From Inia geoffrensis (taxonomy: Eukaryota; Chordata; Mammalia; Artiodactyla; Iniidae): a stretch of DNA of 64,000 nucleotides. Made by a program: the position numbers and the translations under genes. The first letter of the stretch is position 1; each line of letters starts with the position of its first letter. Below the pieces are notes generated by a model, which had not been told where the DNA came from, made no database searches, and saw only the letters and a program-made list of their open reading frames with translations. Shown here in pieces: positions 22,382-33,849 of the stretch. The stretch is from contig CM070900.1 of NCBI GenBank assembly GCA_036417435.1, positions 34,201,496 through 34,265,495 of the forward strand, given 5' to 3'.

Positions 22382-24674
22382 AAAAGATTACTATGAGAAA
22401 GAGTTTTTCCACTACTGTTTATACTCTTTAACTGGGATATTTTTAAGAGGTTACAAAACAGCCAGGCAACTTTTCCACATGTTTTGTATTCATGGCAATA
22501 ATATGAATGGCTACAGAGAGTGAGGTTTCAGTCTTCCTTGGTTGTGTAAAGAAATTTCTAGTTATATTCAAAGAGCTAAATAAATAGGGAGAGATATACA
22601 AATTTCAGACTCCTGAGAAAGCAGTTACTTCAAGGCTTCTGGGCTTTGAAGAGAATTGCTTTTCGGTGAGGAAGAGAGAAAAGGGGAGAGGGAAGAGAAA
22701 GGTAGGACTTGCAAAATAATTGCAAGTCCTATTACTAAAGCTATATGACATATCTTTAATTTACCACCAGTCTATCCTTGGCCAAAATCCAAAATAAATG
22801 TTTTAAAGCAGGGTTTTATTTAACACTATGACAACCAAAATTTACCAAACAGAATACACTGGAAAAAAAAAATGTGAATGGAGAATAATTATACTTCATT
22901 TTATGTAATTTATCCTGTTAGTTTTAAAGGGGATCCTGAGAATCTTGTACGTAAGTTTTCTCATAAACTTGAAGGTTACAGCTTCCAGTAATTTAATTTA
23001 GCGTCTGCTAGATTTAATTATGGTTAAGCAGTGCTGAACTCACTGGCAAATGATGATAACACCTTTCAGATGCTGAAATCACTGGCAGAATTGCTCAACT
23101 CCTTTAATCAGATGCATGTCCTCATTGTTCATCCAGCACCTTGTCATCATCACGCTCTTTGGAGTAACCCCATTCTTCCCTTAATGAGCTCAAACTATAG
23201 CCATTGTTTAAGGTTCATATCAAGTACTTTTCCTCCATGAAACTGTCTCCTACATCTCCATCCCACATGGACTTTCACATTCTCTTATTTCTTAGTTGTC
23301 GATTTTATTAAATTGACGTGATTTAACCATTAACTGACTCCTATTAACGCAGGAGGGTTATCCTTGTATCCTGACCTTTGAACTTAACCAATGCTATTCG
23401 AGAACTACTTTATCTTAGTGATCCATTATTTCCTTTTGTATTCTTTCTTACCTGTGTTCTTCTTTGAAATATATATATAATATAAATTAAAAATATATAT
23501 ACATTTATATTTATATATTGAATTTAGCCCACTACTGGCACAGAAGTTTATAGTTCCCATCTCCTTTTTCCATTCTCCTTTTCCTTTCTTTTGCCCTTAA
23601 TGAACAAAGATGCTAATTCATATATTTCAGTTCTGGGTAAATTGGGTTCTTGACAGGCACTTAAAGTATATTTACAGATTAAAAGCTGAATGAAAAAGAG
23701 TAATGGTATTCTGTCTAGAACAGTGGATCTTTTTTAAAAAAGTCCCTGGGAAAGAATAATTGTTCTATTTTCACGATAGACTTTACTTAAAGAGTGTTTA
23801 CAGACAGAAGAACAAATGGTCAGCCCGAATTAGTATTATAGCTTGTGTCAAGAAGGTAGAGTCTAGACGGCTATGGCTTTCTTTCTCACTCTGTCAAGCT
23901 AAACCATGTAATAAATGCATTTCTATAGGCTAATTTACATCTGTGGTCAAGGGAAATCAGTATAGCTAAGAATACATTTTGGAATGTTAAAGAGTTAAAA
24001 TACTGCTGGAGGTTTTTGGTATTACTTTTCCCTTTAATAAATTGTTATGTTTAGATAAAATCTGGAATAGAGACTCTCCTTAGTAACAGGATTCCTTTCT
24101 CTTGTTTCCCCATTGAGCAACCTGCTTTTATGGGACAAATAATTTGTTAAGCTGCTTGTAGTGAGAACAAAGGCCCTGAGTTTGTTCAAGGAATAATGAT
24201 GGTGGTCACAAAAGTGCCTTTTTTAAAGGGTAAATGGTTACAGGGCTTTGACTTAGCGGGTAAGTCATCAGGGGCTGGAGCAGAGTTGCTTGAAGAGGGG
24301 GTTATTGGTTGCAGAGAAAAGAGCTGGCAAGGAGGAAGGGAGATTGTTGTGGCTGAAAGCAAAAGACAGAATTACAAAGTGAGCAAACATATCTACTCTG
24401 TATTTTTAGTAAGTAGTCAAAAATATAACATATGCATCTTTTAGATAACCTCCTTAACAAACCTTTTCCCGACTCTGCCTATAATTAGTCTTGGAGGGAT
24501 TTGAAACTTACATCTAAAGAAGTCTCTGATACAGGAAAACCATGACTCCTGCAGTCTTTATGTCTGTTTTTCTTTTTTTTGTTTTTAAATATTTATTTAT
24601 CAAACGACCCATACATTGTTAGTATAGATATCGTGCAAGGTTAAAACATATTCAAACATCAAGATCCACATTCA
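22382..24674. other. unassigned sequence containing a perfect hairpin
   Basis: About 2.3 kb without gene or named repeat. A perfect 12-bp inverted repeat with a 5-nt loop is at 22703-22731. A TA-rich patch is at about 23468-23520. The frame at 24196-24444 encodes nothing I recognise. Confidence 0.45.
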
Positions 24675-24861
24675 GGACTTCCCTGGTGGTGCAGTGGTTG
24701 ATAGTCCGCCTGCCGATGCAGGGAACGCGGGTTCGTGCCCTGGTACGGGAGCGTCCCACGTGCCGCAGAGCGGCTGGGCCCCTGAGCCATGGCCGCTGGG
24801 CCTGCGCGCCCGGAGCCGGTGCTCCGCAGCGGGAGAGCCCACGGCAGTGAGAGGCCCGCGT
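24675..24861 (+). mobile_element. CHR-type SINE, short-body class, lacking A-tail
   Basis: It begins GGACTTCCCTGGTGGTGCAG and runs to GAGGCCCGCGT, where other copies continue ACCGC plus a poly-A. Here the sequence instead passes directly into an MLT1-like LTR. No target duplication is visible. Confidence 0.9.
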
Positions 24862-24965
24862 AAGTTCTAGAGGCTGGAAGTCTGGGGTCAAGGTGCCAGC
24901 GTGGTTGAGCTCTGGTGAGAGCTCTCTTCTTGGCTTGCAGCTGGTTGCTTTCTTGTTGTGTCCTC
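24862..24965 (-). mobile_element. MLT1/MaLR-type LTR fragment
   Basis: AGTTCTAGAGGCTGGAAGTCTGGGGTCAAGGTGCC... through TTGTTGTGTCCTCACACAGCAG is the reversed 3' half of a MaLR LTR. It is cut at the SINE junction on the left and passes into a purine-rich simple repeat on the right. Confidence 0.7.
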
Positions 24966-25033
24966 ACACAGCAGAGAAAGAGGAAGAGGAAGAGGAAGAG
25001 AAGTGAGAGAGAGAGAGGAGGGGGGAGAGAGGA
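24966..25033. repeat. purine-rich (GGAAGA)n / (GA)n tract
   Basis: AGAGAAAGAGGAAGAGG units followed by GAGAGAGAGAGGAGGGGGGAGAGAGG. One strand is almost pure purine, so it may form unusual DNA structure. Confidence 0.9.
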
Positions 25034-26844
25034 TGTCTGTTTTTCAAGGATGTAAAAAAATGCTACCACTTCAAGGTCAGTGCAGGCAAAAGCAGAAGCT
25101 GACAGTGGGAGGACACCCAATGCTAACAATAGTTTGTCAGGGTCCAAGGCAAAAACTACAACACAGATGAAAATTCTTATAGGGTACCTTCTCATGAGTA
25201 CCCACCGCCCCAGGACTTTTACCTACTCTCCTGACTTCGTTTCCCTTGTGGAATATAGATATTTTCTTTATGTTATTATACCACAATGTGGGGTGCTGTT
25301 GATGATTATTATAATTAGTATTATGGTACTATTACTATGTACTGGGTAGGTTTATAAACATTTTCCATGTATTCAAATAGATCCCTACTATTATGTATAT
25401 CATCTGGAGTATCCACCCATGGGGTTTGGTCTTACAGCAGGACCTATTCCCCACCCCTCCCCTGTCCACCAGCAAATCTATGGAACACACACATACACAT
25501 CAGCAGCAGCAACCACCATCAAGAAGTACATTTCCCAAAGACAGAGTCAGGTTATTCATTCCAAAATAATACCGTGACAGGATTCACATAGATGTTTAAG
25601 TGAGCTTTGGCACCTTAGGTCCTGCAGACAGACGTAGCTATTGAGACATGCAGCAGATTTTCATTAGTACTACCCAGGAAATTCACAACGTGGAAGTTAA
25701 TATTGCAGATAGAAATATTACACAAGAGGAAATAAGCTATAAAAATGAATCTTTGTTTTATATCTTAACAACTGCAATATAGCTATATTCCTGTGAAGAG
25801 CTAAAATGCAAAATGATTAAAAAGTCATAGCAAGCATCTCCCTGTTTCAAAATTTTGTCCATAATTTTCCTTCCTTGAGTGCTTTCAGTTATTCATTCAT
25901 TGAATATTTTCTAAATCTTTGCAATAAACGCAAATAAATAAAATAAAACAAAATAATTGAATGTCTTCTAATGGGAGTTCATAGTTAAATGAGGCCTGAT
26001 CTTATTTAAATCTCCTGAATGATATAGTGGCTTTTTAATAAACAGAACATCTCTGCCCTAGGATAAGCTTTACTTACTTTATCATGATAGAAAGAAGATA
26101 AGACATGGTAAAGATGTAAGACTACAAGATGAAAAGGATATGAACATGGTATATAATAACAGTAGATGACATAGAACAAATACAAAATAAATGTTAATAC
26201 ACTAGGGACAATACATTGAAATCAGCTTATGGTCTGGACAGGAACTAAATCCTCAGTGTGGAAAATGGAAAATATTGGCCACCTTCTCTTACAGTAGCTA
26301 GAATATCCCTTCAGAGTCAATTCACCTGGTTAATATCTCCTAGAACCAAAGGGGGAGCATCTGACCTGTTTGTTGAAATCTATCATTGACTGTTTAGTGT
26401 GGGACTGGCAATATGTACCTTGAAACTGGACTAGGAACCAATGGATGAAAATCAAACTTAGGATCTCAGAGTTATCCAGCAGAAAATTACTCCTGGCTCT
26501 AGTCCTAGCATTTTTCTTGGCATCTATTATTCTTCAGCCATTGAATATCTCCATTTAAAACTACCTGGCTTTAGTCCTCAAACATAGGTTGTGAATATAT
26601 AATATCTAGCAATAATACTAGCTGTGCTAGATCAGGTTTATAGGGCTATAAAACATTTCCTGATGGTTAATTTTATTGTTTGCTGCGGTCTACGGTATTG
26701 TTGCTCTAACATAATTCTACAGAAGAGGGATTAAAATAGACTTATCTCATCCAATGTGATACCTCTGGTGGTGATGAATAGGTCAGCTAAGATTCCTGCA
26801 GTGTAGACTCAGGAGAATTATAAAGGCATAATAGAACCCGTTTC

Positions 26845-26846
<2 letters not shown>
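25034..26846. other. unassigned sequence
   Basis: About 1.8 kb without gene or clear repeat. A small AATAAA-rich patch occurs at about 25925-25960. Confidence 0.45.

Positions 26847-26881
<35 letters not shown>
26847..26881. repeat. (CA)n microsatellite
   Basis: About 34 bp of uninterrupted CA dinucleotides. Confidence 0.97.
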
Positions 26882-26883
<2 letters not shown>

Positions 26884-27159
26884 TTCTTAATTATTGAAAT
26901 TCCTTCATAAAACTTTTGATAATGAATTTTATAAGCAATGCAGCTTGAAAGGTTGGAAAATAATTAAGTGGATGCATGTTAATTTTTTCCCTTTTTGATT
27001 CATGAATTACATGATGCTGGATAGCCTTCTATGTCCTCCAGATCATCTTTCCTATTATATAGCCTGCTCTCTGCCTCCCAAAGGCTAACCTTTATTTATT
27101 CCTTGTTCTCTTCCATTGGGTTGCAAATGGAAATATAGATAGAGGGCATTCAGGGTATT
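26882..27159. other. no gene or repeat recognised
   Basis: Ordinary AT-rich sequence between the microsatellite and the next LTR-like block. Confidence 0.4.
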
Positions 27160-27420
27160 TATTCACCCAACTCTGTGGTTTCTCCTTGGCCTGGCTGCAT
27201 CCTTTAACTAAAGGTCAAATCTCCTCTCCAGGTGGCCATCTCCACATGACACTCTTTAAGAATTTCTATAATTACTATGTCCACTCACCCCTTCAGGGGT
27301 GCAAACAGCCCTGGTATTGACATGACCGCATCTTTGGAAATAGCCCTTTATTAAACTCCCTTGAGTAATCCAATTTGAATATGCCATCTGTTTCCTGCTG
27401 GCACCCTGACTGATATACAC
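27160..27420 (+). mobile_element. LTR-like repeat, family uncertain
   Basis: TTTAACTAAAGGTCAAATCTCC..., GGAAATAGCCCTTTATTAAACTCCC and GCCATCTGTTTCCTGCTGGCACCCTGACTGATA follow the order of a common old mammalian interspersed repeat with a polyadenylation-like TATTAAAC. I cannot assign the family. Confidence 0.45.
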
Positions 27421-27914
27421 ATGACCAGATCTCAAAACTTAGTAACACTAGGTAGCTTCTGATGATTGAATAGCCTTATTTTAATAATTCAGAAACTAAT
27501 TGCAAGAGGTTCTTTCTATTTCACAAGTCACAACCAATAGAGCAAGATCTGCTAAACTTCGTGGATTGCTCTTCCCATCAGATACTATCATCATGTTCCT
27601 CTTATTTTGTTTTTACAGGATTTTCCAAAAGTATCTCCCTTTAAAATAAAAAAGAATTGAATAGCCCACTTCAAGCCTTTTTATACCATCCACAGGCCTC
27701 AAATACCAACCTTCACAATTGAATTTCTTTCCCTTCCTTCTTTAGAATTGGTTTCAATGTCTTCACCTTTGAAAAGCCATGCCAGATTGTACAGTGTTGA
27801 GATCTGTGCCACTTTTCTGTGTTCCTTTAATACTATATAGTTACTAGGGTATAACATGTATTAAAAATGTTGAAATTGCTTATATAATTGGTATCTATAT
27901 CCATATATATAATA

Positions 27915-28004
27915 TGAGATCCTTGAAGACAAGAACCCTGTCTTGTTCATTTGTGCATCCATTACATCTACCCCAGTACTGGCACATAGTAGGCACTCAA
28001 TACA
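27915..28004 (+). mobile_element. L2 LINE 3' terminus
   Basis: GATCCTTGAAGACAAGAACCCTGTCTTG..., CCAGTACTGGCACATAGTAGGCACTCAATA is the plus-strand L2 3' end. It stops exactly at the TA where the DNA transposon at 28005 begins. Confidence 0.8.
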
Positions 28005-28501
28005 GCAGTCCTTTCTTGTCTATGGGGGATATGTTCCAAGACTCCCTGTGGACTCCTGATACCAGGGATAGTATCAAACCCTATATATACACTATTTTTT
28101 TTCCTACACATATTATAAAGTTTGATTTATAAATTAGGCACAGTGAGAGAACATCCAAATTGTCTGGATCAATACTCTTGTGCTTTGTGGCCATTATTAA
28201 GTAAAATAAGGGTTACTTGAACACAAAACATTATGATACTGTGATAGTAGATCTGATAACCAAGAAGGCTACTAAGTGACTAATAAGTAGAATACTCTAG
28301 AGAAAGAAAAGGATGATTCTCATCCCAGGCAGGATGGAGTGGGAGGGCTTGAGATGATATCATGTTACTCAAAATGGTGTGGAATTTAAAACTGTTAAAT
28401 CGTTTATTTGTGGAATTTTCCGTTAATATTTTTGGACCATGGTTGACTGCAGGTAACTGAAACCACAGAAATTGAAACCACAGATAAGTGGGAACTACAG
28501 T
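28005..28501. mobile_element. Tigger-type (TcMar) non-autonomous DNA transposon
   Basis: The left terminus CAGCAGTCCTTTCTTGTCTATGGGGGATA and the right terminus GATAAGTGGGAACTACAG are diverged terminal inverted repeats. A TA dinucleotide precedes the left end and follows the right end, the duplication expected of this superfamily. The interior has CCCTATATATACACTA and GACCATGGTTGACTGCAGGTAACTGAAACCACAG, typical of Tigger-derived elements. There is no transposase gene. Confidence 0.8.
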
Positions 28502-28503
28502 AC

Positions 28504-29635
28504 TGTGGGATAGAGCTATGACCATAGTAAAGTTGGATTCGGCTCATCTAGCATTATGCCTACAACCCAAACAACTCCCCTAGATTTGAGAAGACACATG
28601 GGGATTATAGAACAGCCCCAATTCTCTGTAATCTTTAACTCCCCATGACTTATATAATGATCAAATATTAGACAGTGTGATGCCTATGTGTTGAGCGCTC
28701 AGCGTTAACATTATGAATACAGTTCATTAAGGTGTTGTTGAAGCAACAAGGAAAATACAAAGATTTTTTTTTTAATACGATGATAATTTTATTGTTACTG
28801 TTCCAGAAAGTATATCAATACACCTCGATCTTTTCTACGCCAATATTTCATTAGGGACATATTTTATTTTCAAATCTTCACACAAGGTATTAGATGCATT
28901 TAATCCTTAATGGGATTTCTTCCTTCAATAGCTCAACAGTTCATTCTGGCATGTACTTGTAAAATCCCTCTCTATTATTCAATTCACTTCACGAGAAAGC
29001 TAAAGAGCCTGTGTTCTAAAAAATGGTAATATTTTGCATTTATTTTAAGAAATAGCTTATAGTAATTTGGACGTTGAAATTTTTCATGACATAAGTCCTT
29101 ATGTACCCATGGAATGGTTAAAAAATACATAAATATATGTATTTTTTGCAATGAATAAAACGTAAGTGGAATAAATAAATGAATGAATGAATGAGATTTA
29201 TAGGTGAAAATTTGAAACAGCCAAATCGTAGCAAGTTTACATCATATAATTTGCCAGGTTATACAGGAACAGAGTGAGACATTGAAATATTCTTCCATGA
29301 ATGTTTAGACACCTCTTGAGTCTGCTACAGTATAAACTGTGATAATTCCATACTGTGTAAATATTTCCAGCTATAAAAATACACTAGAAAAAGCTTAGCA
29401 TTTTTATAGTGTTCTCCAAGACAGTAGATATTATAGTAATGGTATATTCACATTTACAGACATTTAGTAAAGAAAAAATACTGTAGCAGATACTGTGTGG
29501 TACAAAGATAAAATGACACAGTCCTACTGTTAAAGTAGAATAATCATACCTAATAAATAACAGTGTTTTAATAAATACTTTTTTGAATAAATGAATAAAA
29601 ATGCAAAGAAATATCATTAATAACTAAAATATATG
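28504..29635. other. unassigned AT-rich sequence
   Basis: No gene. A GAAT-type simple repeat lies at about 29171-29192. Confidence 0.45.
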
Positions 29636-29639
29636 TCAC

Positions 29640-29845
29640 ATCTATGGGCCTAGCATTGTAAATATATTTGTTTTAATTTTCTTCTTAGAAATTTCTAAAG
29701 TAGGTATTATTATTTCAGTTTCACCAGTTAGGAAGCTAAAATTGAAGAGGCTATTAATTCTATTCAAGGCATGAAAATTGGAAGCCATAGTACCGTGGTC
29801 TGAACTCATGTTAATCTGAGCTCAAAGTCTGTGCTTTTTCCATGA
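29640..29845 (-). mobile_element. MIR SINE, diverged
   Basis: GCCTAGCATTGTAAATA..., AAAGTAGGTATTATTATTTCAGTTTCACC, GTACCGTGGTCTGAACTCATG and AGTCTGTGCTTTTTCCATG are in reversed MIR order. Confidence 0.65.
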
Positions 29846-30321
29846 AATAAACCACCTGTTGAGTGCTAGAAAGAAACCATATACAATGAGAGAGGTCCTA
29901 ATACCTACCAAATAATAGATGCAGGTAATTGTTATCCAAAGGACATGTTTCGTGCTATTCAACAGTTTGATGGAATAAGAGCTCAGGACTCTGAGGTTTA
30001 AAAACAAGAATAATGAAAAACAGCAAATTGCCTCTCACTATCTTACTGTCTCCTGGATGTTAGGCTTTCTGATGAGAATTCAGCTTGATCACAGGTATTA
30101 AAAATAGAAATAGTGATTATTTAACCCCTACTCTTAGCCATATTGTGTATTCTGTTTATCTCTTTATTTGCATTACCTCATTTTATTTTTAGACAACCAC
30201 ATAAGTTAGCTTCTACTGTATCTAAACATGTGATAAGACAATCCATATTTAGGAAAATTAAGTACTAGTACATGGTAATAGCACTCATAAATGGCAGATT
30301 AGACTGAAAACCAGTTCCGTC
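29846..30321. other. unassigned sequence
   Basis: No gene. A weak MIR-like or L2-like flavour at 30120-30300 is too diverged to call. Confidence 0.35.
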
Positions 30322-30335
30322 AAAGTCCACCAACA

Positions 30336-30606
30336 TACATACACTACCAAACGTAAAATAGCTAGCTAGTGGGAAGCAGCAGCACAGCACAGGGAGATCA
30401 GCTCGGGGCTTTGTGACGACCTAGAGGGGTGGGATGGGTGGGTGGGAGGGAGGCGCAAGAGGGAGGGGATATGGGGATATATGTATGCATATGGCTGATT
30501 CACTTTGTTGTACAACAGAAACTAACAGTTATTGTGAAGCAGTTATACTCCGATAAAGATCTCTTAAAAATAATAGAAAATAAAATAAATAAAAAGCCAA
30601 AAAAAA
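30336..30606 (+). mobile_element. 5'-truncated L1, 3' UTR only
   Basis: It contains the cetartiodactyl L1 3' UTR: AAAATAGCTAGCTAGTGGGAAGCAGC, GGGAGATCAGCTCGG, the GGGTGGGATGGGTGGGTGGGAGG block, ATTCACTTTGTTGTACAACAG, and an A-tail. The TSD AAAGTCCACCAACA (30322-30335) recurs with two mismatches at 30607-30620. Confidence 0.9.
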
Positions 30607-30779
30607 AAAGTCCATCATCATATTTTTATGCTATAATGTTTACTCTCTAGGTTTCTCTGAACAACTCTCTCCTTCACACCATGACAGGCTTGGCTTTGGT
30701 TTCTTTCAAACATCATTTGTTTGTGTACAACTTTCATAATTTTTGTATGTATCATCAATACTGCAACTAGTCAACACTA

Positions 30780-30945
30780 ACACTTACATAGTGCCTACAA
30801 TATTCTGGTCACTGTTCTGCACATTTATTTGTATTAACAATTTTAATCCTCCAATAATCCTATAGGTAAATATTATCATCTCTGTTTTATACTTAAACAA
30901 GTTCATTTCTAAAGAAGTTAAGTGACAGAATTTATATTGTAGTCT
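30780..30945 (-). mobile_element. MIR SINE
   Basis: CACTTACATAGTGCCTACAATATTCTGGTCACTG..., AATTTTAATCCTCCAATAATCCTATAGG, AGAAGTTAAGTGACAG in reversed MIR order. Confidence 0.75.
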
Positions 30946-32685
30946 GACCTGAGTTTAACAATATTATCAAATTACTAAATAGTTTTCTTAAATAGATTCA
31001 CTATGCATACATTTATTTTAAAAAATCTTTATTCATTGTCACTATAAATACTAGTTAAATGTTTTTCTAATACTTTTTTTTTAATTGAAGTACAGTTGAT
31101 TTACAATATCATGCTAGTTTCAGGTATTCAGCACAGCAACTCAGTCATATATATGTATTTATTTATATTTATATTCTTCTTCAGGTTCTTTTCCCTTATA
31201 GGTTCTTGCAAAATATTGAGTAGAGTTCCCTGTGCTATACAGTAGGTCCTTCCTGGTTATCTGTTTTATATATAGTAGTGTGTATGTGTGAATCCCAAAC
31301 TCCTAATTTATCCCTCCCCCACACTCCCCTTTCTCCTTTGGTAACCATAAATTTGTTTTCTTTGTCTGTTAATCTCTTTCTATTTCAGAAATAAGTTCAT
31401 TTATATCATTTATTTTTCGTTCCACATATAAGTGATATCGTATGATATTTATCTTCCTCTGACTGGCTTACTTCAATTAGTATGATAATCTCCAGGTCCA
31501 TCCATGTTGCTGCAAATGGCATTATTTCATTATTTTATGGATAAGTAATATTCCATTGTATATATATGACCACATCTTCTTTTACACTCATCTGTTGGTA
31601 GACATTTAGGTTGCTTCCATGTCTTGGCTATTGTAAATAGTGCTGCAGTGAACACTGGGGTGCATGTATCTTTTCAAATTATACTTTTCTCTGGATATAT
31701 GCCCAGGAGTGGGACTTCAGGATCATATGGTAGCTCTCTTTTTAGTTCTTAAAGGAACCTCCATACTGTTCTCCATAGTGGCTATACCAATTTAAATTCC
31801 CACCAGCAGTGTCAGAGGGTTTCTTTTTCTCCACATCCTTTCCAGCATTTATTATTTGTAGGCTTTTTGATGATGAGTATTCCAACCTGTGTGAGATGAT
31901 ACCTCATTGTAGTTTTGATTTGCGTTTCTCTAATCATTAGTGATGTTGAACATCTTTTCATGTGCCTCCTGGCCATGCTGTATATCTTCTTTGGAGAAAT
32001 ATCTATTTAGGTCTTCTGCCCATATTTTGATTGGGTTGTCTTTTTGATATTGAGCTGTATGAGCTGTTTGTATATTTTGGGAATTACGTCCTGGTCAGTC
32101 ACGTCGTTTGCAAATGCTTTCTCTCATTTTGTAGGTTGTCTTTTTGTTTTATGTTTTCTTTGCTGTGCAAAAGCTTATAAGTTTAATTAGGTCCCATTTG
32201 TTTATTTTTGTTTTTATTTCCATTATTCTAGGAGATGGATCCAGAAAGATATTGCTGCAGTTTATGTCAAAGAGTGTCCTGCCTAGGTTTTCCTCTAGGA
32301 GTTTTATAGTATCTGGTCTTACATTTAGGTCTTTAATCCATTTTGAGTTTATTTTTGTATATGGTGTTACAGAATGTTCTGATTTCATTGTTTTACATGC
32401 AGCTGTCTTGTTTTCCTAGCACCACTTATTGAAGAAACTGTCTTTTCTCCATTGTATATACTCGCCTCCTTTGTCATGGATTAATTGACCATAGATACTT
32501 GGGTTTATCTCTGGGCTTTCTATCCTGTTACATTGATCCATGTGTCTTTTTTTGGTGCCACTTCCGTACAGTTTTGATTACTGTGGTTTTGTAGTGTAGT
32601 CTAAAGTCAGGGAGCCTGATTCTTACAGCTCTGTTTTTCTTTCTCAAGATTGCTTTGGCTGTTCAGGGTCTTTTGTGTTTCTATA

Positions 32686-32694
<9 letters not shown>

Positions 32695-32720
<26 letters not shown>

Positions 32721-32910
32721 GGTATGCGGGCCTCTCACTGTTGTGGTCTCTCCCGTTGCGGAGCACAGGCTCCGGACGCGCAGGCCCAGCGGCCATGGCT
32801 CACGGGCCCAGCCGCTCCGCGGCATGTGGGATCTTCCCAGACCGGGGCACGAACCCGTATCCCCTGCATCGGCAGGCGGACTCTCAACCACTGCGCCACC
32901 AGGGAAGCCC
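32695..32910 (-). mobile_element. CHR-type SINE, short-body class, nested in L1
   Basis: Perfect 15-bp TSD TCTATACAGATTTTT at 32680-32694 and 32911-32925. Intact head and body. Confidence 0.96.
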
Positions 32911-33256
32911 TCTATACAGATTTTTAAAAAATTTTTTCTAGTTCTATAAAAACTGCCATTGGTAATTTGATAGGGATTGCATTGAATCAGTAGATCACCT
33001 TGGGTAATATAGTCATTTTGACAATATTGTTTCTTCTAATCCAAGAACATTATATATATTGCCATCTGTTTGTGTCATCTTTGACTTATTTCATCAGCAT
33101 CTTGTATAGTTTTCAGAATACAGGTCTTTGGCTTCCTTAGGTAAGTTTATTCCTAGGTATTTTATTCTTTTTTGATGCTATGGTAAATGGACTTGTTTCC
33201 TTAATTTCTCCTTCTGGTCTTTCCTCGTTAGTGTATAGAAATGCAACAGATTTCTG

Positions 33257-33390
33257 GGAATTCCCTGGCAGTCCAGTGGTTGGGACCCCATGCTTTCACT
33301 GCTAAGGGCATGAGTTCGATCCCTGGTCAGGGAACTAAGATCCTGCAAGCCGTGCAGTATGGCCAAACAAAAAAAAAAAAACCAGAGAAA
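33257..33390 (+). mobile_element. short tRNA-type SINE nested in L1
   Basis: GGAATTCCCTGGCAGTCCAGTGG head, B-box-like GAGTTCGATCC, GTGCAGTATGGCC, then A-tail. The 18-bp TSD AAATGCAACAGATTTCTG (33239-33256) recurs with one mismatch at 33391-33408. Confidence 0.95.
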
Positions 33391-33645
33391 AAATGAAACA
33401 GATTTCTGTGTATTAATTTTGTATCCTGCACCTTAACAAATTCATTGATGATTTCTAGTAGTTTTCTGGTAGCATCTTTAGGATTTTCTATGTATAGTAT
33501 CATGTCATCTATACATAGATGTCATGTACATCTATACATATCATGTCATGCCCCTTCTTTTCCAGTTTTGATCCCTTTTATTTCTTTTCCTTCTCTGGTT
33601 TCTGTGACTAGGACTTCCTAAATTATGTTGAATAAAACTGGTGAG

Positions 33646-33849
33646 GGCTTCACTGGTGGTGCACTGGTTGAGAGTCTGCCTGCCGATGCAGGGGACATGG
33701 GTTTGTGCCCCGGTCCGGGAAGATCCCACATGCCGCAGAGCGGCTAGCCCTGTGAGCCATGGCCGTGGAACCTGCGCGTCCAGAGCCTGTGCTCCGCAAT
33801 GGGAGAGGCCACAACAGTTAGAGGCCAGCGTTCTGGGAAAAAAAAAAAA
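33646..33849 (+). mobile_element. CHR-type SINE, short-body class, nested in L1
   Basis: A head-to-A-tail copy with TSD AAAACTGGTGAG at 33634-33645 and 33850-33861. The end of its body differs from its siblings (GCCAGCGTTCTGGG before the tail). Confidence 0.94.

Noticed and set aside
22703..22731. Hairpin as a microRNA precursor
   Set aside because: A 12-bp stem is too short for a Drosha/Dicer substrate; kept only as a structural observation.
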